NCBI GenBank assembly: GCA_024644435.1
Contig: JAHEKZ010000014.1
Span: 1-48,899, forward strand
Reading direction: 5' to 3'
Length of the DNA: 48,899 bases
From: Actinomycetes bacterium
GTDB taxonomy: Bacteria > Actinomycetota > Actinomycetes > JAHEKZ01
Positions 25,962-34,328 of this stretch are shown here, piece by piece. Made by a program: the position numbers and the translations under genes. Every line of letters starts with the position of its first letter. Positions within the stretch are counted from its first letter, which is position 1. The notes under the pieces are model-generated. The model saw only the letters and a list, made by a program, of their open reading frames with translations. It was not told the DNA's origin and searched no databases.

Positions 25962-26108
25962 TGCCGAGTGCACACCTGGTGGACGCTCAGGCGTGCCGAG
26001 TGCACACCTGGTGGACGCGTGGGAACACTCCCGATGCGCTCGGCGAGCGAAAGTGTCAACCAGCTGTGCACTCGACCGGAATAGTCGTCAACCAGGTGTG
26101 CACTCGGC
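25962..26108. repeat. Cluster of four short repeats between converging genes
   Basis: Two identical 25-base direct copies (25962-25986 and 25994-26018, core GCCGAGTGCACACCTGGT) are followed by two inverted copies at about 26055-26075 (diverged) and 26087-26108 (near exact). The first and last copies can pair over 18 perfect bases. The cluster fills the space between the ephE and marP stop codons, so it can fold as a very strong two-way terminator. Each unit has the palindrome GTGCAC at its core. Confidence 0.9.
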
Positions 26109-26115
26109 GGGACTG

Positions 26116-27294
26116 TCAGGAGCAGGGGCCGGTGCTCACCGGCTTGGTGGCCGACAACCCCTCGGCCACTGCTTTGGCCACCTGCCGTGAGGTCATGGCG
26201 TAGCCGGTGTCGTCACGGTCGATGGACGCCGCGAACACCACGCCGACCACGTCGCCCTCACGGTTGACGACCGGCCCACCTGAGTTGCCAGGTCGGACGT
26301 CGGCCCGCAGCGAGAGCACCTCACGCACCACGGCACCCTGACCATAGATGTCGTTGCCCGGGGCAACCAGCTCGTCGCGGACGCGGGCAGGTTCGGCGTC
26401 CAGCCCACCGTTCTCTGGGTAGCCGATCACGACGACGTTGTCGCCCCGGGACACCGAGCCAGAGAATGCCATAGGTCGAACGCCGATGCCGGGCGCCTCG
26501 ACAACGGCAAGATCCATCGTGGGGTCGAAGTAGATGACCTGGCCGTCGACCGACCTGCCGTCCTCACGCACCACCTGCAGGCGCTTCACGCCGGCCACGA
26601 CATGAGCGTTGGTCAGGATGCGCCCCGGCGCGAACGCGAAACCAGAACCCTCGAGCCCGGCGTTGCAGGTAGGGGCGTCGCCGAGGAGCTTCACCGTGTT
26701 GGCAGCCGCTTGGACAACTGCCTCGTTGCGCAGGATGGCCGAGTCGGGCGCGCCGATCGGCTGGATCGGCTCAGGTCCGAGCCCAGAGAAGACGTTCGGG
26801 AACCCGGAATCGTTGTACATCGACTCGATCTGGCCGGTGACGACGAACGAGTCGAGCGGCATGAGCGCGTCAAAGGCGCCGATCACCTGCGACTTCCGGA
26901 CGTCGCGAGCGAGCGAGCTGGAGTTGCCCGTGGCATAGATGCCGGCGATGAACCACACGACCAGCAGCATGGTGAAGACCGACAGGGCAGCCCCGCCGAC
27001 GTTGTTCAGCTTGACGAGGGGCCCCCAGGTGACCGCCCCCTGCAGTCGACGGCCGGCCATGCCGACGACGACCTGCCCGATCGCGGCGCAGAGGAACACG
27101 ACGACCAGGGCCACGAGCGCTTTGGGCACGCCGTCTTCCCAGGAGTTGACGATCTTCGGGGCGATCCACAGACCGACGGCCGCACCGGTCAAGAAACCGA
27201 CCAACGACAGGAACCCGTAGACCAGGCCACGCCGCCACCCCGTTACCGCGAAGAGCAGGGCAGCCACGAGGAGCACGAGGTCGATCACACTCAC
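26116..27294 (-). CDS. marP: MarP-type membrane serine protease
   Basis: A 392-residue protein with an N-terminal CvpA/colicin-V-like membrane domain of four hydrophobic segments (from VIDLVLLVAALLFAVTGW to SVFTMLLVVWFIAGIY) and a chymotrypsin-like domain outside the membrane. Catalytic residues are visible: His in ILTNAHVV near residue 231, Asp in TMDLAVVEA, Ser in RPGNSGGPVV near residue 335. In M. tuberculosis this protease (Rv3671c) is needed for survival in acid and processes a peptidoglycan hydrolase. It is followed after 13 bases upstream by the nudix gene, in the minus-strand run nth-tlpA-nudix-marP, the same order as Rv3674c to Rv3671c. Confidence 0.93.
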   Translation of the reverse strand: MSVIDLVLLVAALLFAVTGWRRGLVYGFLSLVGFLTGAAVGLWIAPKIVNSWEDGVPKALVALVVVFLCAAIGQVVVGMAGRRLQGAVTWGPLVKLNNVGGAALSVFTMLLVVWFIAGIYATGNSSSLARDVRKSQVIGAFDALMPLDSFVVTGQIESMYNDSGFPNVFSGLGPEPIQPIGAPDSAILRNEAVVQAAANTVKLLGDAPTCNAGLEGSGFAFAPGRILTNAHVVAGVKRLQVVREDGRSVDGQVIYFDPTMDLAVVEAPGIGVRPMAFSGSVSRGDNVVVIGYPENGGLDAEPARVRDELVAPGNDIYGQGAVVREVLSLRADVRPGNSGGPVVNREGDVVGVVFAASIDRDDTGYAMTSRQVAKAVAEGLSATKPVSTGPCS

Positions 27295-27307
27295 TGCCAG
27301 GCTCCTC

Positions 27308-27964
27308 TCACTCGGACGTCGGCCAGGGCCGGTCGGGGTCGTCAGGCAGCGGAACCAGCCGCGCGTTCTCGCTCCACGGCCGTTCCCACCCCCCTAAGTG
27401 AATCAGCCGATCGACCAAACCCCCGGTAAAGCCCCACACAAGAAGGCCACGAACTTCGAAGGCGGGGCCGACAAACCCGCTGGGATGGCGCACTCGGCAG
27501 CGCCGTGCCGGGTCGGCGAGCTCAGCGATCGGCACCCGGTGGACCGAGGCGACCTCGGCCGGGTCCTTGACGAAGACCTGGGTCGGACGCCGCCACCAGC
27601 CCAGCACCGGCGTCACCACGAACCCACTCGGGGGGATGAACAAGTCGGGCAGGACGGCCATGACGGCGACGCCGGTGGGGTCGAGACCGGTCTCCTCCTC
27701 TGCCTCTCGCAGCGCCGTGGCTGAGGCGTCGGCGTCGCCCTGGTCCACCCGACCACCGGGGAAAGCCGGTTGCCCCGCATGCGACCGCATGTCGTGGGCC
27801 CGTTCGATCAGCAGGACGTCGGGTTCACCGTCGCTCTCGCCCAGCAGCATGAGCACCGCCGATCGGTGCTCAGCATCCGGCGGCGCGGGAAACCGGGTCA
27901 GGTCTTCGGCCCGCACCGCTCTCGCGGCCGTCACCAGCTGGGCCATCCACGCCGGCGCCGTCAC
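27308..27964 (-). CDS. Nudix hydrolase, CoA pyrophosphatase-like
   Basis: A 218-residue Nudix enzyme like Rv3672c. The segment LLIERAHDMRSHAGQPAFPG is the UPF0035/CoA-specific signature just before the Nudix box. The box runs GGRVDQGDADASATALREAEEETGL with REAEEETG intact. CoA-type Nudix proteins cleave CoA to phosphopantetheine and 3',5'-ADP. The start overlaps the stop of the thioredoxin-like gene (ATGA). The end lies 13 bases before marP. Confidence 0.88.
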   Translation of the reverse strand: MTAPAWMAQLVTAARAVRAEDLTRFPAPPDAEHRSAVLMLLGESDGEPDVLLIERAHDMRSHAGQPAFPGGRVDQGDADASATALREAEEETGLDPTGVAVMAVLPDLFIPPSGFVVTPVLGWWRRPTQVFVKDPAEVASVHRVPIAELADPARRCRVRHPSGFVGPAFEVRGLLVWGFTGGLVDRLIHLGGWERPWSENARLVPLPDDPDRPWPTSE

Positions 27965-28581
27965 GGCAGGTCGACCGACAGGTAGGTCTTCACCAGATCG
28001 CGCAGCTCGGCGTACGAGGCGAACGCGCCCGGCAGGACGAACACGACCTCACCCTCGTCCGAGACGAACAGGGTCGTCGGCTTGGTGATGACCCGGATCT
28101 CACGTGCCAGCTCGTTCTTCGGGTCGTAGACGGACGGAAACGTCACGCCCAGCTCGTCGAGCAGGGCGGCGGCCGCCGGCACCTGGTCCTCTGAGTCGAC
28201 GCCGAGCACGTCGACCTCACCGGTGTCATGAGCCTGCTGCAGCCATGGCATCTCGTCACGACAGGGCCCGCACCAGCTGGCCCAGATGTTGACCAGCCGG
28301 GGCCGCCCCGTGAGTCCGGCGAGCTGCACCGGGTCGCCTGCCCCCAGGCAGGGCAGCTCGAGGTCGGGCATGCCGTCACCGCGCCCTACGGGCGTTCCTG
28401 ACGCGGGACAGGGTTCGATCGAGCTCACCGACCCCGCACCACCGGTCGGCACCGGCGCAGCACTCGATCCGCTCGGCCCCACCCGCGCCCCCGCGCCATC
28501 GTCAGAGGCACACCCGGACAGCGCTGTGGCCAGCAGCACGAGGAACACCGCCAGGCGTCCCGCCCAGCACGGCAGGCTCAT
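27961..28581 (-). CDS. TlpA/ResA-like thioredoxin lipoprotein
   Basis: A 206-residue exported thioredoxin-fold protein, the counterpart of Rv3673c. Signal [19 protein letters not shown] ends in lipobox LSGC, so it should be lipid-anchored outside. After a Ser/Pro/Gly-rich linker the thioredoxin domain has [17 protein letters not shown] with the redox pair WCGPC, and a cis-Pro region ITKPTTLFV. Proteins of this kind reduce or exchange disulfides in exported proteins or cytochrome assembly. The open frame continues to 28695 inside nth, but ATG 28581 overlaps the nth stop as ATGA and gives the signal peptide, so I choose it. Confidence 0.9.
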   Translation of the reverse strand: MSLPCWAGRLAVFLVLLATALSGCASDDGAGARVGPSGSSAAPVPTGGAGSVSSIEPCPASGTPVGRGDGMPDLELPCLGAGDPVQLAGLTGRPRLVNIWASWCGPCRDEMPWLQQAHDTGEVDVLGVDSEDQVPAAAALLDELGVTFPSVYDPKNELAREIRVITKPTTLFVSDEGEVVFVLPGAFASYAELRDLVKTYLSVDLP

Positions 28582-29309
28582 GGCGCGTCCTTGACGAGCC
28601 CGGCCGCCACGACTGGGTCGGTCGGCCCCTCGCCGTACGCGGGGCAGAGCCGGGCGATCGGGCACGCACCGCACGCCGGCTTTCGGGCGTGGCACCGGCG
28701 CCGGCCGTGCCAGATCAGCCGGTGCGACAGCATCGTCCAGTCCTTGCGCGGGAAGAGCGCGGCGACCTCAGCCTCGACCTTGTCGGGGTCTGTCTCGGTG
28801 GTCCAGCCGAACCGGCGCACGAGGCGTCCGAAGTGGGTATCGACGGTGATCCCGGGCACGTCGAAGGCGTTGCCGAGGACGACGTTGGCCGTCTTGCGGC
28901 CGACCCCTGGCAGGGTCACGAGGTCCTTCAGGCGCCCGGGCACCTCGCCGTCAAACCGGTCGCAGAGCTGTTGGCCGAGGGCGAGGATCGAGTTCGACTT
29001 GTTGCGGTAGAAGCCGGTTGAGCGAATCAGCTCTTCGAGTTCTGCCCGGTCAGCTCCTGCATATGCCTCCGCGTCCGGGTACTTGACGAAGAGCGTTGGC
29101 GTGACCATGTTGACGCGCTTATCGGTGCACTGAGCGGACAGGATCGTCGCTACCAAGAGCTCGAGTGGAGTCGTGAAGTCGAGCTCGCAGTGGGCATCGG
29201 GGTAGAGCTCGCCCAGCTCGCGGTTGATCTTGCGAGCTCGGCGCACGAGGCCGCTGGGCGTTTCGGACGCCCACCGAGCAGCTGAGCGCTTGATCCGGGG
29301 GGTTGTCAC
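28578..29309 (-). CDS. nth: Endonuclease III
   Basis: A 243-residue bifunctional DNA glycosylase/AP lyase for oxidised pyrimidines. The helix-hairpin-helix [14 protein letters not shown] carries the catalytic Lys, the Asp is in [11 protein letters not shown], and the [4Fe-4S] cluster ligands follow the C-X6-C-X2-C-X5-C spacing in [18 protein letters not shown] short basic leader of about 20 residues precedes the core. It heads the four-gene minus-strand unit nth-tlpA-nudix-marP, each joined by short overlaps or gaps, and is divergent from the RsiG-like gene. Confidence 0.96.
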   Translation of the reverse strand: MTTPRIKRSAARWASETPSGLVRRARKINRELGELYPDAHCELDFTTPLELLVATILSAQCTDKRVNMVTPTLFVKYPDAEAYAGADRAELEELIRSTGFYRNKSNSILALGQQLCDRFDGEVPGRLKDLVTLPGVGRKTANVVLGNAFDVPGITVDTHFGRLVRRFGWTTETDPDKVEAEVAALFPRKDWTMLSHRLIWHGRRRCHARKPACGACPIARLCPAYGEGPTDPVVAAGLVKDAP

Positions 29310-29426
29310 CCGTCAAGCCTAGGCGCGCCACTCGATCTCAGCCGTACGGGTGACGCCCACTCAAGGGTTCGCCAGGGCCCGACGATCTCGACCATGACGA
29401 CGTTCACAGAAGGTGAGAGGACCTAG

Positions 29427-29957
29427 ATGACGACGCGGGCTAAGGAACGAACCGCGCGGGCGGGTGCCCGCGAGGTTCCGCAGCGCAGCCCTGAGTTCGC
29501 CAACGTCTCGCTTCCGGCCCTGCGCGAGCAGCGCAAGTTGCTGGGCCAGGAGGAGAACCGCGTCTCGTACTGGCGCCGGCTGATCCAAGCCCGGATGGAC
29601 CTGATCGAGATGCAGGGCGGCGACGACAGCGTCCGACTCGAACGCCTACGGCTGGCGCTTGCCGAGACCCGGGTCGGCCCCGGACGCGGTGCGCTCGTCG
29701 AGGTGATGCCGGTGGACGACGTCCCCCCGCTCCCCGATCTGGCTGGCCTCTGGGCCCGCGAGGCCGACCCCGACGTGCCGGAGTCGGTCGTGGCGCTCAA
29801 ACGCGACCTGTCATTCGCCGAGCTGCAGCTGTCGGCGTACCGCGCCGCCCTGCACCGCCGCTTGTCCGGCACCACTGCCGAGCTGATCGCCCGCTACCAC
29901 GAAGAGCCGGCCCTCGCCCTGATCGCGCTGCCCGTTCGTCCTGACGAGCTTTCCTGA
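29427..29957 (+). CDS. RsiG-like protein with c-di-GMP signature motif
   Basis: A 176-residue mostly helical protein. Residues 43-58, ENRVSYWRRLIQARMD, fit E(X3)S(X2)R(X3)Q(X3)D exactly, the c-di-GMP-binding signature described for RsiG, the anti-sigma factor that holds WhiG in Streptomyces. A second helix at 132-147, ELQLSAYRAALHRRLS, keeps E, S and R but has His and Ser where Q and D would stand. The two helices would form the antiparallel coiled coil of RsiG, joined by a loop with PGRGALVEVMPVDDVPPLPD. No WhiG-type sigma gene is in the window. It precedes crp by 112 bases in the same direction, so it may share regulation with it. Function as a c-di-GMP sensor is inferred. Confidence 0.72.
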   Translation: MTTRAKERTARAGAREVPQRSPEFANVSLPALREQRKLLGQEENRVSYWRRLIQARMDLIEMQGGDDSVRLERLRLALAETRVGPGRGALVEVMPVDDVPPLPDLAGLWAREADPDVPESVVALKRDLSFAELQLSAYRAALHRRLSGTTAELIARYHEEPALALIALPVRPDELS

Positions 29958-30069
29958 AGTCTCCGCCACCGGGGCCACCCGAACGACCGTGATCTCCCCT
30001 AGCCTGGTGAGTACGTCGGCTGCCGGTTACCGTGTGCGCTGCAACTGACGTGGACCGGAGGTGACCTGA

Positions 30070-30750
30070 GTGGACGACGACGTGCTGCGGCGGACACCGC
30101 TCTTCGCCGCGCTCGACGATGCCGCAGCGGCTGCGCTTCGAGCCACGATGAGCCAAGAGACAGTAGCCCGCGGCGATGTGGTGTTCTCCGAGGGCGAGCC
30201 GGGCGATCGGCTGTTCATCATCGTGGACGGCAAGGTGAAGCTCGGCCAGACCTCCAGCGACGGCCGCGAGCAGGTCATGGCCGTGCTCGGGCCGGGTGGG
30301 ATGTTCGGCGAGCTCTCCCTCTTCGACCCTGGCATGCGCACCTCCACCGCATCAGCGGTCACCGATTCCGTGCTGCTCTCGCTGAGTCAGCGCGACCTTC
30401 GCCCATGGCTGACCGGACGCCCTGAAGTCGCCGAGGCTCTGCTGCAGGCGTTGGCGCAGCGGCTGCGTCGCGCCAACGAGGCGATGGCCGACCTGGTCTT
30501 CAGCGACGTGCCAGGACGCGTCGCGAAGGCGCTGCTCGACCTCGCGGCGAAGTTCGGGCAACCACAGGCTGACGGCAGCACGCTGGTCGCCCACGACCTC
30601 ACGCAGGAAGAGCTTGCGCAGCTCGTGGGCGCGTCCCGCGAGACGGTCAACAAGTCGCTGGCCGACTTCGCCTCGCGTGGGTGGATCCGGCTCGAGGCCC
30701 GCTCGGTGATCCTGCTGGACGCCGAGCGTGTTACCCGCCGCGCCGGCTAG
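30070..30750 (+). CDS. crp: Crp/Fnr family transcription factor (CRP/GlxR type)
   Basis: A 226-residue regulator, counterpart of Rv3676 Crp and corynebacterial GlxR. The N-terminal cyclic-nucleotide domain has GEPGDRLFIIVDGKVKLG, the phosphate-binding cassette GMFGELSLFDPGMRTSTAS with the Arg and following Thr/Ser that contact cAMP, then a dimer helix. The C-terminal winged helix has LTQEELAQLVGASRETVNKS near residues 176-200, the recognition helix being SRETVNK. The GTG start has GGAGGTGA five bases upstream. It probably binds cAMP and controls central carbon genes, possibly acs. A small inverted repeat AGCACC/GGTGCT at 30749-30773 lies at its end, shared with the converging MBL gene. Confidence 0.94.
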   Translation: MDDDVLRRTPLFAALDDAAAAALRATMSQETVARGDVVFSEGEPGDRLFIIVDGKVKLGQTSSDGREQVMAVLGPGGMFGELSLFDPGMRTSTASAVTDSVLLSLSQRDLRPWLTGRPEVAEALLQALAQRLRRANEAMADLVFSDVPGRVAKALLDLAAKFGQPQADGSTLVAHDLTQEELAQLVGASRETVNKSLADFASRGWIRLEARSVILLDAERVTRRAG

Positions 30751-30787
30751 CACCACGCAGGACCGTCGGTGCTCGCGGCCTCACCGA

Positions 30788-31609
30788 TCAGCGATGCATG
30801 GCCTCAGCGGCACGACCGTTACCGGTCGACGCGAGGTGTTCGAGCTGTGCCTGCACCTGAGCGATCACCACTTCGTGCAGCGCAGGGCCGGGAAGGCCAT
30901 ACACCGCCGCGACCACCTCGTCGACCGTTCCTGCCCCCGCGTCCAGCACCTCACTGACCTGCTCGAGCCGCTTCACGCGGTGAGCGAGAAGGGTGTCGAT
31001 CGCCGGAAGACCCCACAGCACCAGCTCGCCATGGCCCGGCAGCAGCGTCAGCGACTCTCCGGCGGCGGCGAAGTCGCGTAGCCGCTTCAACGACTTCAGA
31101 TAGGGCCCGACGCGGCCGTCTGGCCACGCAATCAGCGATGAGCCCTCACCCAAGATCGTGTCCCCGGTCAGGAGCGCGCCGTCTCGAGGCAGGTGGAAGC
31201 AGACCGAGTCTGCGGTGTGCCCGGGGGTCGCCATCACATGCAGGACCAGGCCGTCGACGTCGATCTGCTCACGGTCCTGCAGCGCAACGGTGCCACGGCA
31301 CCATGCAGGGTCCGCCGCGCGCACCGGCGCCTTGGTCTTCGCATGGAGTGCATCGACGGCACCGGTGTGATCGGCATGCCCGTGTGTCAGCAGGATGAGG
31401 GCCACCTCGCAGCCGACCCGCTCGACCTCCGCCAGCACCGCCGCCACGTGTGCCGCGTCGTCGGGGCCTGGGTCGACCACGATGCACCGCTCGGCGTCCG
31501 GCTCGAAAAGCACCCACGTGTTCGTGCCGTCCAGCGTCAGCACGCTGGGGTTGAGCGCCTTCACGCAACGCGCCCGTTGGGGCTCGACGCCCTCGACCGC
31601 CTCGATCAT
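30788..31609 (-). CDS. MBL-fold metallo-hydrolase (LACTB2/Rv3677c-like)
   Basis: A 273-residue metallo-beta-lactamase-fold hydrolase. The dinuclear metal site reads LTHGHADHTGA; further ligands are the His in MATPGHTADS, the Asp in LLTGDTILGE, and the His in LLPGHGEL. The C-terminal helical domain (AHRVKRLEQVSEVLD onwards) resembles the LACTB2 winged helix, which in that family handles RNA. The open frame extends to 31882 inside the nudix gene; ATG 31609 overlaps the nudix stop as ATGA and gives the expected N-terminus, so I use it. Confidence 0.9.
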   Translation of the reverse strand: MIEAVEGVEPQRARCVKALNPSVLTLDGTNTWVLFEPDAERCIVVDPGPDDAAHVAAVLAEVERVGCEVALILLTHGHADHTGAVDALHAKTKAPVRAADPAWCRGTVALQDREQIDVDGLVLHVMATPGHTADSVCFHLPRDGALLTGDTILGEGSSLIAWPDGRVGPYLKSLKRLRDFAAAGESLTLLPGHGELVLWGLPAIDTLLAHRVKRLEQVSEVLDAGAGTVDEVVAAVYGLPGPALHEVVIAQVQAQLEHLASTGNGRAAEAMHR

Positions 31610-32187
31610 TCGGTCACCGCCTCGATCTGGTGTGGCGCCGCCGCCAGGGCAGACATCACGTCGTCGAACGCCGCAAGCGACGTCAATGTGCTGATCGTAG
31701 GCGGCCACATCGGCAGCGCGCCCGTTGCGAACGCGTCGACGGCCGAACGCACGACGAACCACTGTCCCGCGGCGACCTCTCCCGTGAGCGGACGGGGTTC
31801 CTGGCCGGAAGGACACCGCGCCACGTAGAACCGTGCGTCGAAGCGACGCGTATCGCCTGGCGGCGTCACCCAACGTCCCCACGCCAGCAGCAAGGCTGGG
31901 TCGAGCCGGACCCCGCTCTCTTCCCAGGTCTCGCGGGCCGCAGCCGCCAGGTGTTCGCGCACCACCATGTCGTCCGCGTCACCCCAGACAGCGCGCTCAT
32001 GTGAGACGTCGTGCACGACGGCGGATGCATCCTCGTCGTCGTCCACCCGACCGCCGGGGAAGGCCCACATGCCAGCGGCAAAGGCCAGCGTCGTGGCCCG
32101 CTGCTGCAACCACACCTCGAGCCCATCGGCTCCGTCGCGCAGCAGCACCACGGTGGCGGCCGGCCGGATCGGCATCGGCTCGGTCAC
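31606..32187 (-). CDS. Nudix hydrolase (NUDT19-like)
   Basis: A 193-residue Nudix protein. The fold begins ATVVLLRDGADGLEVWLQQR, then FPGGRVDDDEDAS, and the REUXEE part of the Nudix box comes after an insert of about 30 residues: AAARETWEESGV. A long insert between GG and the glutamates is seen in the NUDT19/RNR-type CoA-diphosphatase group, so the substrate may be CoA esters, but this is inference. It is joined by 4-base overlaps to both neighbours (antiporter and MBL). Confidence 0.85.
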   Translation of the reverse strand: MTEPMPIRPAATVVLLRDGADGLEVWLQQRATTLAFAAGMWAFPGGRVDDDEDASAVVHDVSHERAVWGDADDMVVREHLAAAARETWEESGVRLDPALLLAWGRWVTPPGDTRRFDARFYVARCPSGQEPRPLTGEVAAGQWFVVRSAVDAFATGALPMWPPTISTLTSLAAFDDVMSALAAAPHQIEAVTE

Positions 32188-33383
32188 GCGGCCACCGGTT
32201 TTGGCATAAACGGCCGCGCGATCTCGTCAGCGAACCTCGCCAGCACTGGCGAGGCCACGGCCAGGATCAGCACGTACGCCGCAGTCACCGGTCCCACTTC
32301 GTCCAGCCCCGACACCACGGCTATCCCGCCGATGACGACCGCAAACTCACCGCGTGCGGCGAGAACCAGACCGGCGCGCATCCGCCCACGCGCACCCGCG
32401 CCGTCACGTCCGGCCGCATACCAGCCGGTGAGCACCTTGGTCACCAAGGTGATGGCGGCCAGGATGCTCGCCGAGAAAAGCACCGGTGGCAACGTTCCAG
32501 GATCGATCGAGAGGCCGAACGAGACGAAGAAGACCGCCGCAAAGATGTCGCGCAGCGGTGACAGCAGCTCGCGGGACCGTTGAGCGGCCTGACCGGTAAG
32601 GGCCAGCCCCACAAGGAAGGCCCCGACGGCGGCGGACGCGTCGAGCAGCGTCGTCAGGCCGGCGACGACGAGAGTGATGCCGAAGACACGGAGAAGGACC
32701 TGCTCGTCCTCCGCGTTCGTGAGGCGGTGGCTCAGCCGGTCCCCAAAGTGTCGTGACCCCATCAGCACCAGGAGCACCGCGGTGACCGATGCCGAGACGC
32801 CGATCAGGACTTCCACCGCCCCGCCACCAGCCACCAGCACAGCAACCAACGGCAGGTACACCGCCATCGCGATGTCCTCCAGCACCAGGATCGCCAGGAC
32901 GGACGGCGTCTCACGGTTGGCCAGACGCCCGAGGTCGCTGACCACTCGCGCGACGATCCCCGACGACGACACCCAGGTGACCCCAGCCATCACCAACGCG
33001 GCGGTCCACGAGTCGAAGAGCAGCCAGCCGGCGACCGCACCCGGAGTGGCGTTCAGCAGCAGGTCGACGACACCGGACGGGACATGGCGACGCAGCACGC
33101 TCGAGAACTCGTCGGCCGAGAACTCCAGCCCCAGCGTGAGCAGCAACAAGATGAGCCCGATCTCGGCACCCACCGCAAGGAACCCTGTGGAGGCGTCGAG
33201 GGAGATGGCCCCGCCCTCGCCCAGCATCAGGCCGGCCAACAGGTAGAGCGGCACGGGTGACAGACCGAAGCGTCGAGCGAACCCGCCGAGGATGCCGAGG
33301 ATGAACAGCACGGCGCCGACCTCGAGCAGCAGATCAGCGATCCCCGGCGTCGTCGCCGCGGCCAACCCCCCGTTGACGCTCAC
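32184..33383 (-). CDS. CPA2 family cation:proton antiporter
   Basis: A 399-residue membrane protein with about 12 hydrophobic segments. GLEFSADEFSSVL in the fourth segment and the later ASSAVGAFLVGLAL-like stretch (DASAAVGAFLVGLAL) are typical of the KefB/KhtU group (Na_H_Exchanger domain). It lacks the C-terminal Rossmann (TrkA-N) domain. Instead, the separate RCK_C protein directly upstream, overlapping by 4 bases, should serve as its gate, as in the KhtTU K+/H+ system. The cation is probably K+, exported in exchange for H+. Confidence 0.9.
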   Translation of the reverse strand: MSVNGGLAAATTPGIADLLLEVGAVLFILGILGGFARRFGLSPVPLYLLAGLMLGEGGAISLDASTGFLAVGAEIGLILLLLTLGLEFSADEFSSVLRRHVPSGVVDLLLNATPGAVAGWLLFDSWTAALVMAGVTWVSSSGIVARVVSDLGRLANRETPSVLAILVLEDIAMAVYLPLVAVLVAGGGAVEVLIGVSASVTAVLLVLMGSRHFGDRLSHRLTNAEDEQVLLRVFGITLVVAGLTTLLDASAAVGAFLVGLALTGQAAQRSRELLSPLRDIFAAVFFVSFGLSIDPGTLPPVLFSASILAAITLVTKVLTGWYAAGRDGAGARGRMRAGLVLAARGEFAVVIGGIAVVSGLDEVGPVTAAYVLILAVASPVLARFADEIARPFMPKPVAA

Positions 33384-33862
33384 GGCGCCTCGAGCAGCGT
33401 CCGAATCTTGGCAATACCGTCGCTGGTGCCGATCACCACGAGGACGTCACCGGCCATCAGGTCCTGGGACGGCAGCGGAGAGGCGATCACCTGGTCGTCG
33501 CGGACCAGGGCGACGACTGAGGAACCGGTGCGGGTACGGGCCTGAGTGTCGCCAAGGGAACGGCCGTCGTACGGAGATCCCGAGGCGATCTCTACCTGCT
33601 CTGACGCCAGACCGGGGACTTCTCGACTGAGATCGGCCAGCTTCACGGCGATCCGTGGTGCGCCGAGGATCTCAGCCATGGTGACGGCCTCGTCCTCGTC
33701 GAGGCGGAAGAGCGTCCGGCCGACATCTGGGTCGTCTGAGTCGAAGGACGACACCGTGTAATGGTCGTCGCGCGTGGAGACGAGGCACAGCCGGTGCCCG
33801 TCGCCCAAGGTGAACTCGTACCGCCGGCCGACGCCGGGAAGCAGGGTCTCTTCAACGTCCAT
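33380..33862 (-). CDS. KhtT-like regulatory subunit with TrkA-C (RCK_C) domain
   Basis: A 160-residue cytosolic gating subunit. The N-terminal part MDVEETLLPGVGRRYEF matches the KhtT N-domain, and the C-terminal half (VEIASGSPYDGRSLGDTQAR to GDVLVVIGTSDGIAKI) is an RCK_C domain. In Bacillus KhtT and other RCK_C proteins this domain binds c-di-AMP and sets transporter activity. The frame is open to 33961, but that overlaps ridA; ATG 33862 lies two bases after the ridA stop and gives the family N-terminus. The stop overlaps the antiporter start. Confidence 0.87.
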   Translation of the reverse strand: MDVEETLLPGVGRRYEFTLGDGHRLCLVSTRDDHYTVSSFDSDDPDVGRTLFRLDEDEAVTMAEILGAPRIAVKLADLSREVPGLASEQVEIASGSPYDGRSLGDTQARTRTGSSVVALVRDDQVIASPLPSQDLMAGDVLVVIGTSDGIAKIRTLLEAP

Positions 33863-33863
33863 C

Positions 33864-34328
33864 TCATCCCACCTCGACGATGAGCTCGACCTCGACCGGT
33901 GCGTCCAACGGAAGGGCAGCAACCCCGACCGCGCTGCGGGCATGCACCCCTGCATCGCCAAAGATTTGGCCCAGCAGGTCGCTGGCGCCGTTGACGACGC
34001 CGGGCTGCCCGGTGAACTCAGGAGCGCTGGCGACGTAGCCCACGACCTTGACGACGCGGGTGACTGCCGAAAGGTCGCCGGTGACCGAGCACACCGCCGC
34101 GAGGGCGTTCAACGCGCAGACGCGCGCCGCCTCCTTGGCCAGCTCGGCGTCCACCTCGGCTCCGACCTTGCCGGTGGCCAGCATCTTCCCCTTCACCATC
34201 GGAACCTGCCCGGACGTGTAGACGTACGAGCCCGAGCGCACCGCCGGCACATAGGACGCCAGCGGAGCGACGACCTCGGGAATCTCCAGACCCAGCTCGG
34301 CCAGACGCTGCTCCGGGGTGGCCATCAT
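33864..34328 (-). CDS. RidA family protein
   Basis: A 154-residue YjgF/YER057c/UK114-fold protein (Rv3678c counterpart). Such proteins form trimers with ligand pockets at the interfaces; RidA itself hydrolyses reactive enamines and imines, other subgroups have different roles. I see YVPAVRSGSYVYTSGQVPMVKGKM and a late VEVELIVEVG strand. The catalytic Arg of RidA is not clearly placed (AVGVAALPLDAPVEVE replaces R-x-A-V-x-V-x-x-L), so enamine deaminase activity is uncertain. Two ATG codons (34328, 34325) are possible. It overlaps the DUF4177 gene stop. Confidence 0.83.
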   Translation of the reverse strand: MMATPEQRLAELGLEIPEVVAPLASYVPAVRSGSYVYTSGQVPMVKGKMLATGKVGAEVDAELAKEAARVCALNALAAVCSVTGDLSAVTRVVKVVGYVASAPEFTGQPGVVNGASDLLGQIFGDAGVHARSAVGVAALPLDAPVEVELIVEVG

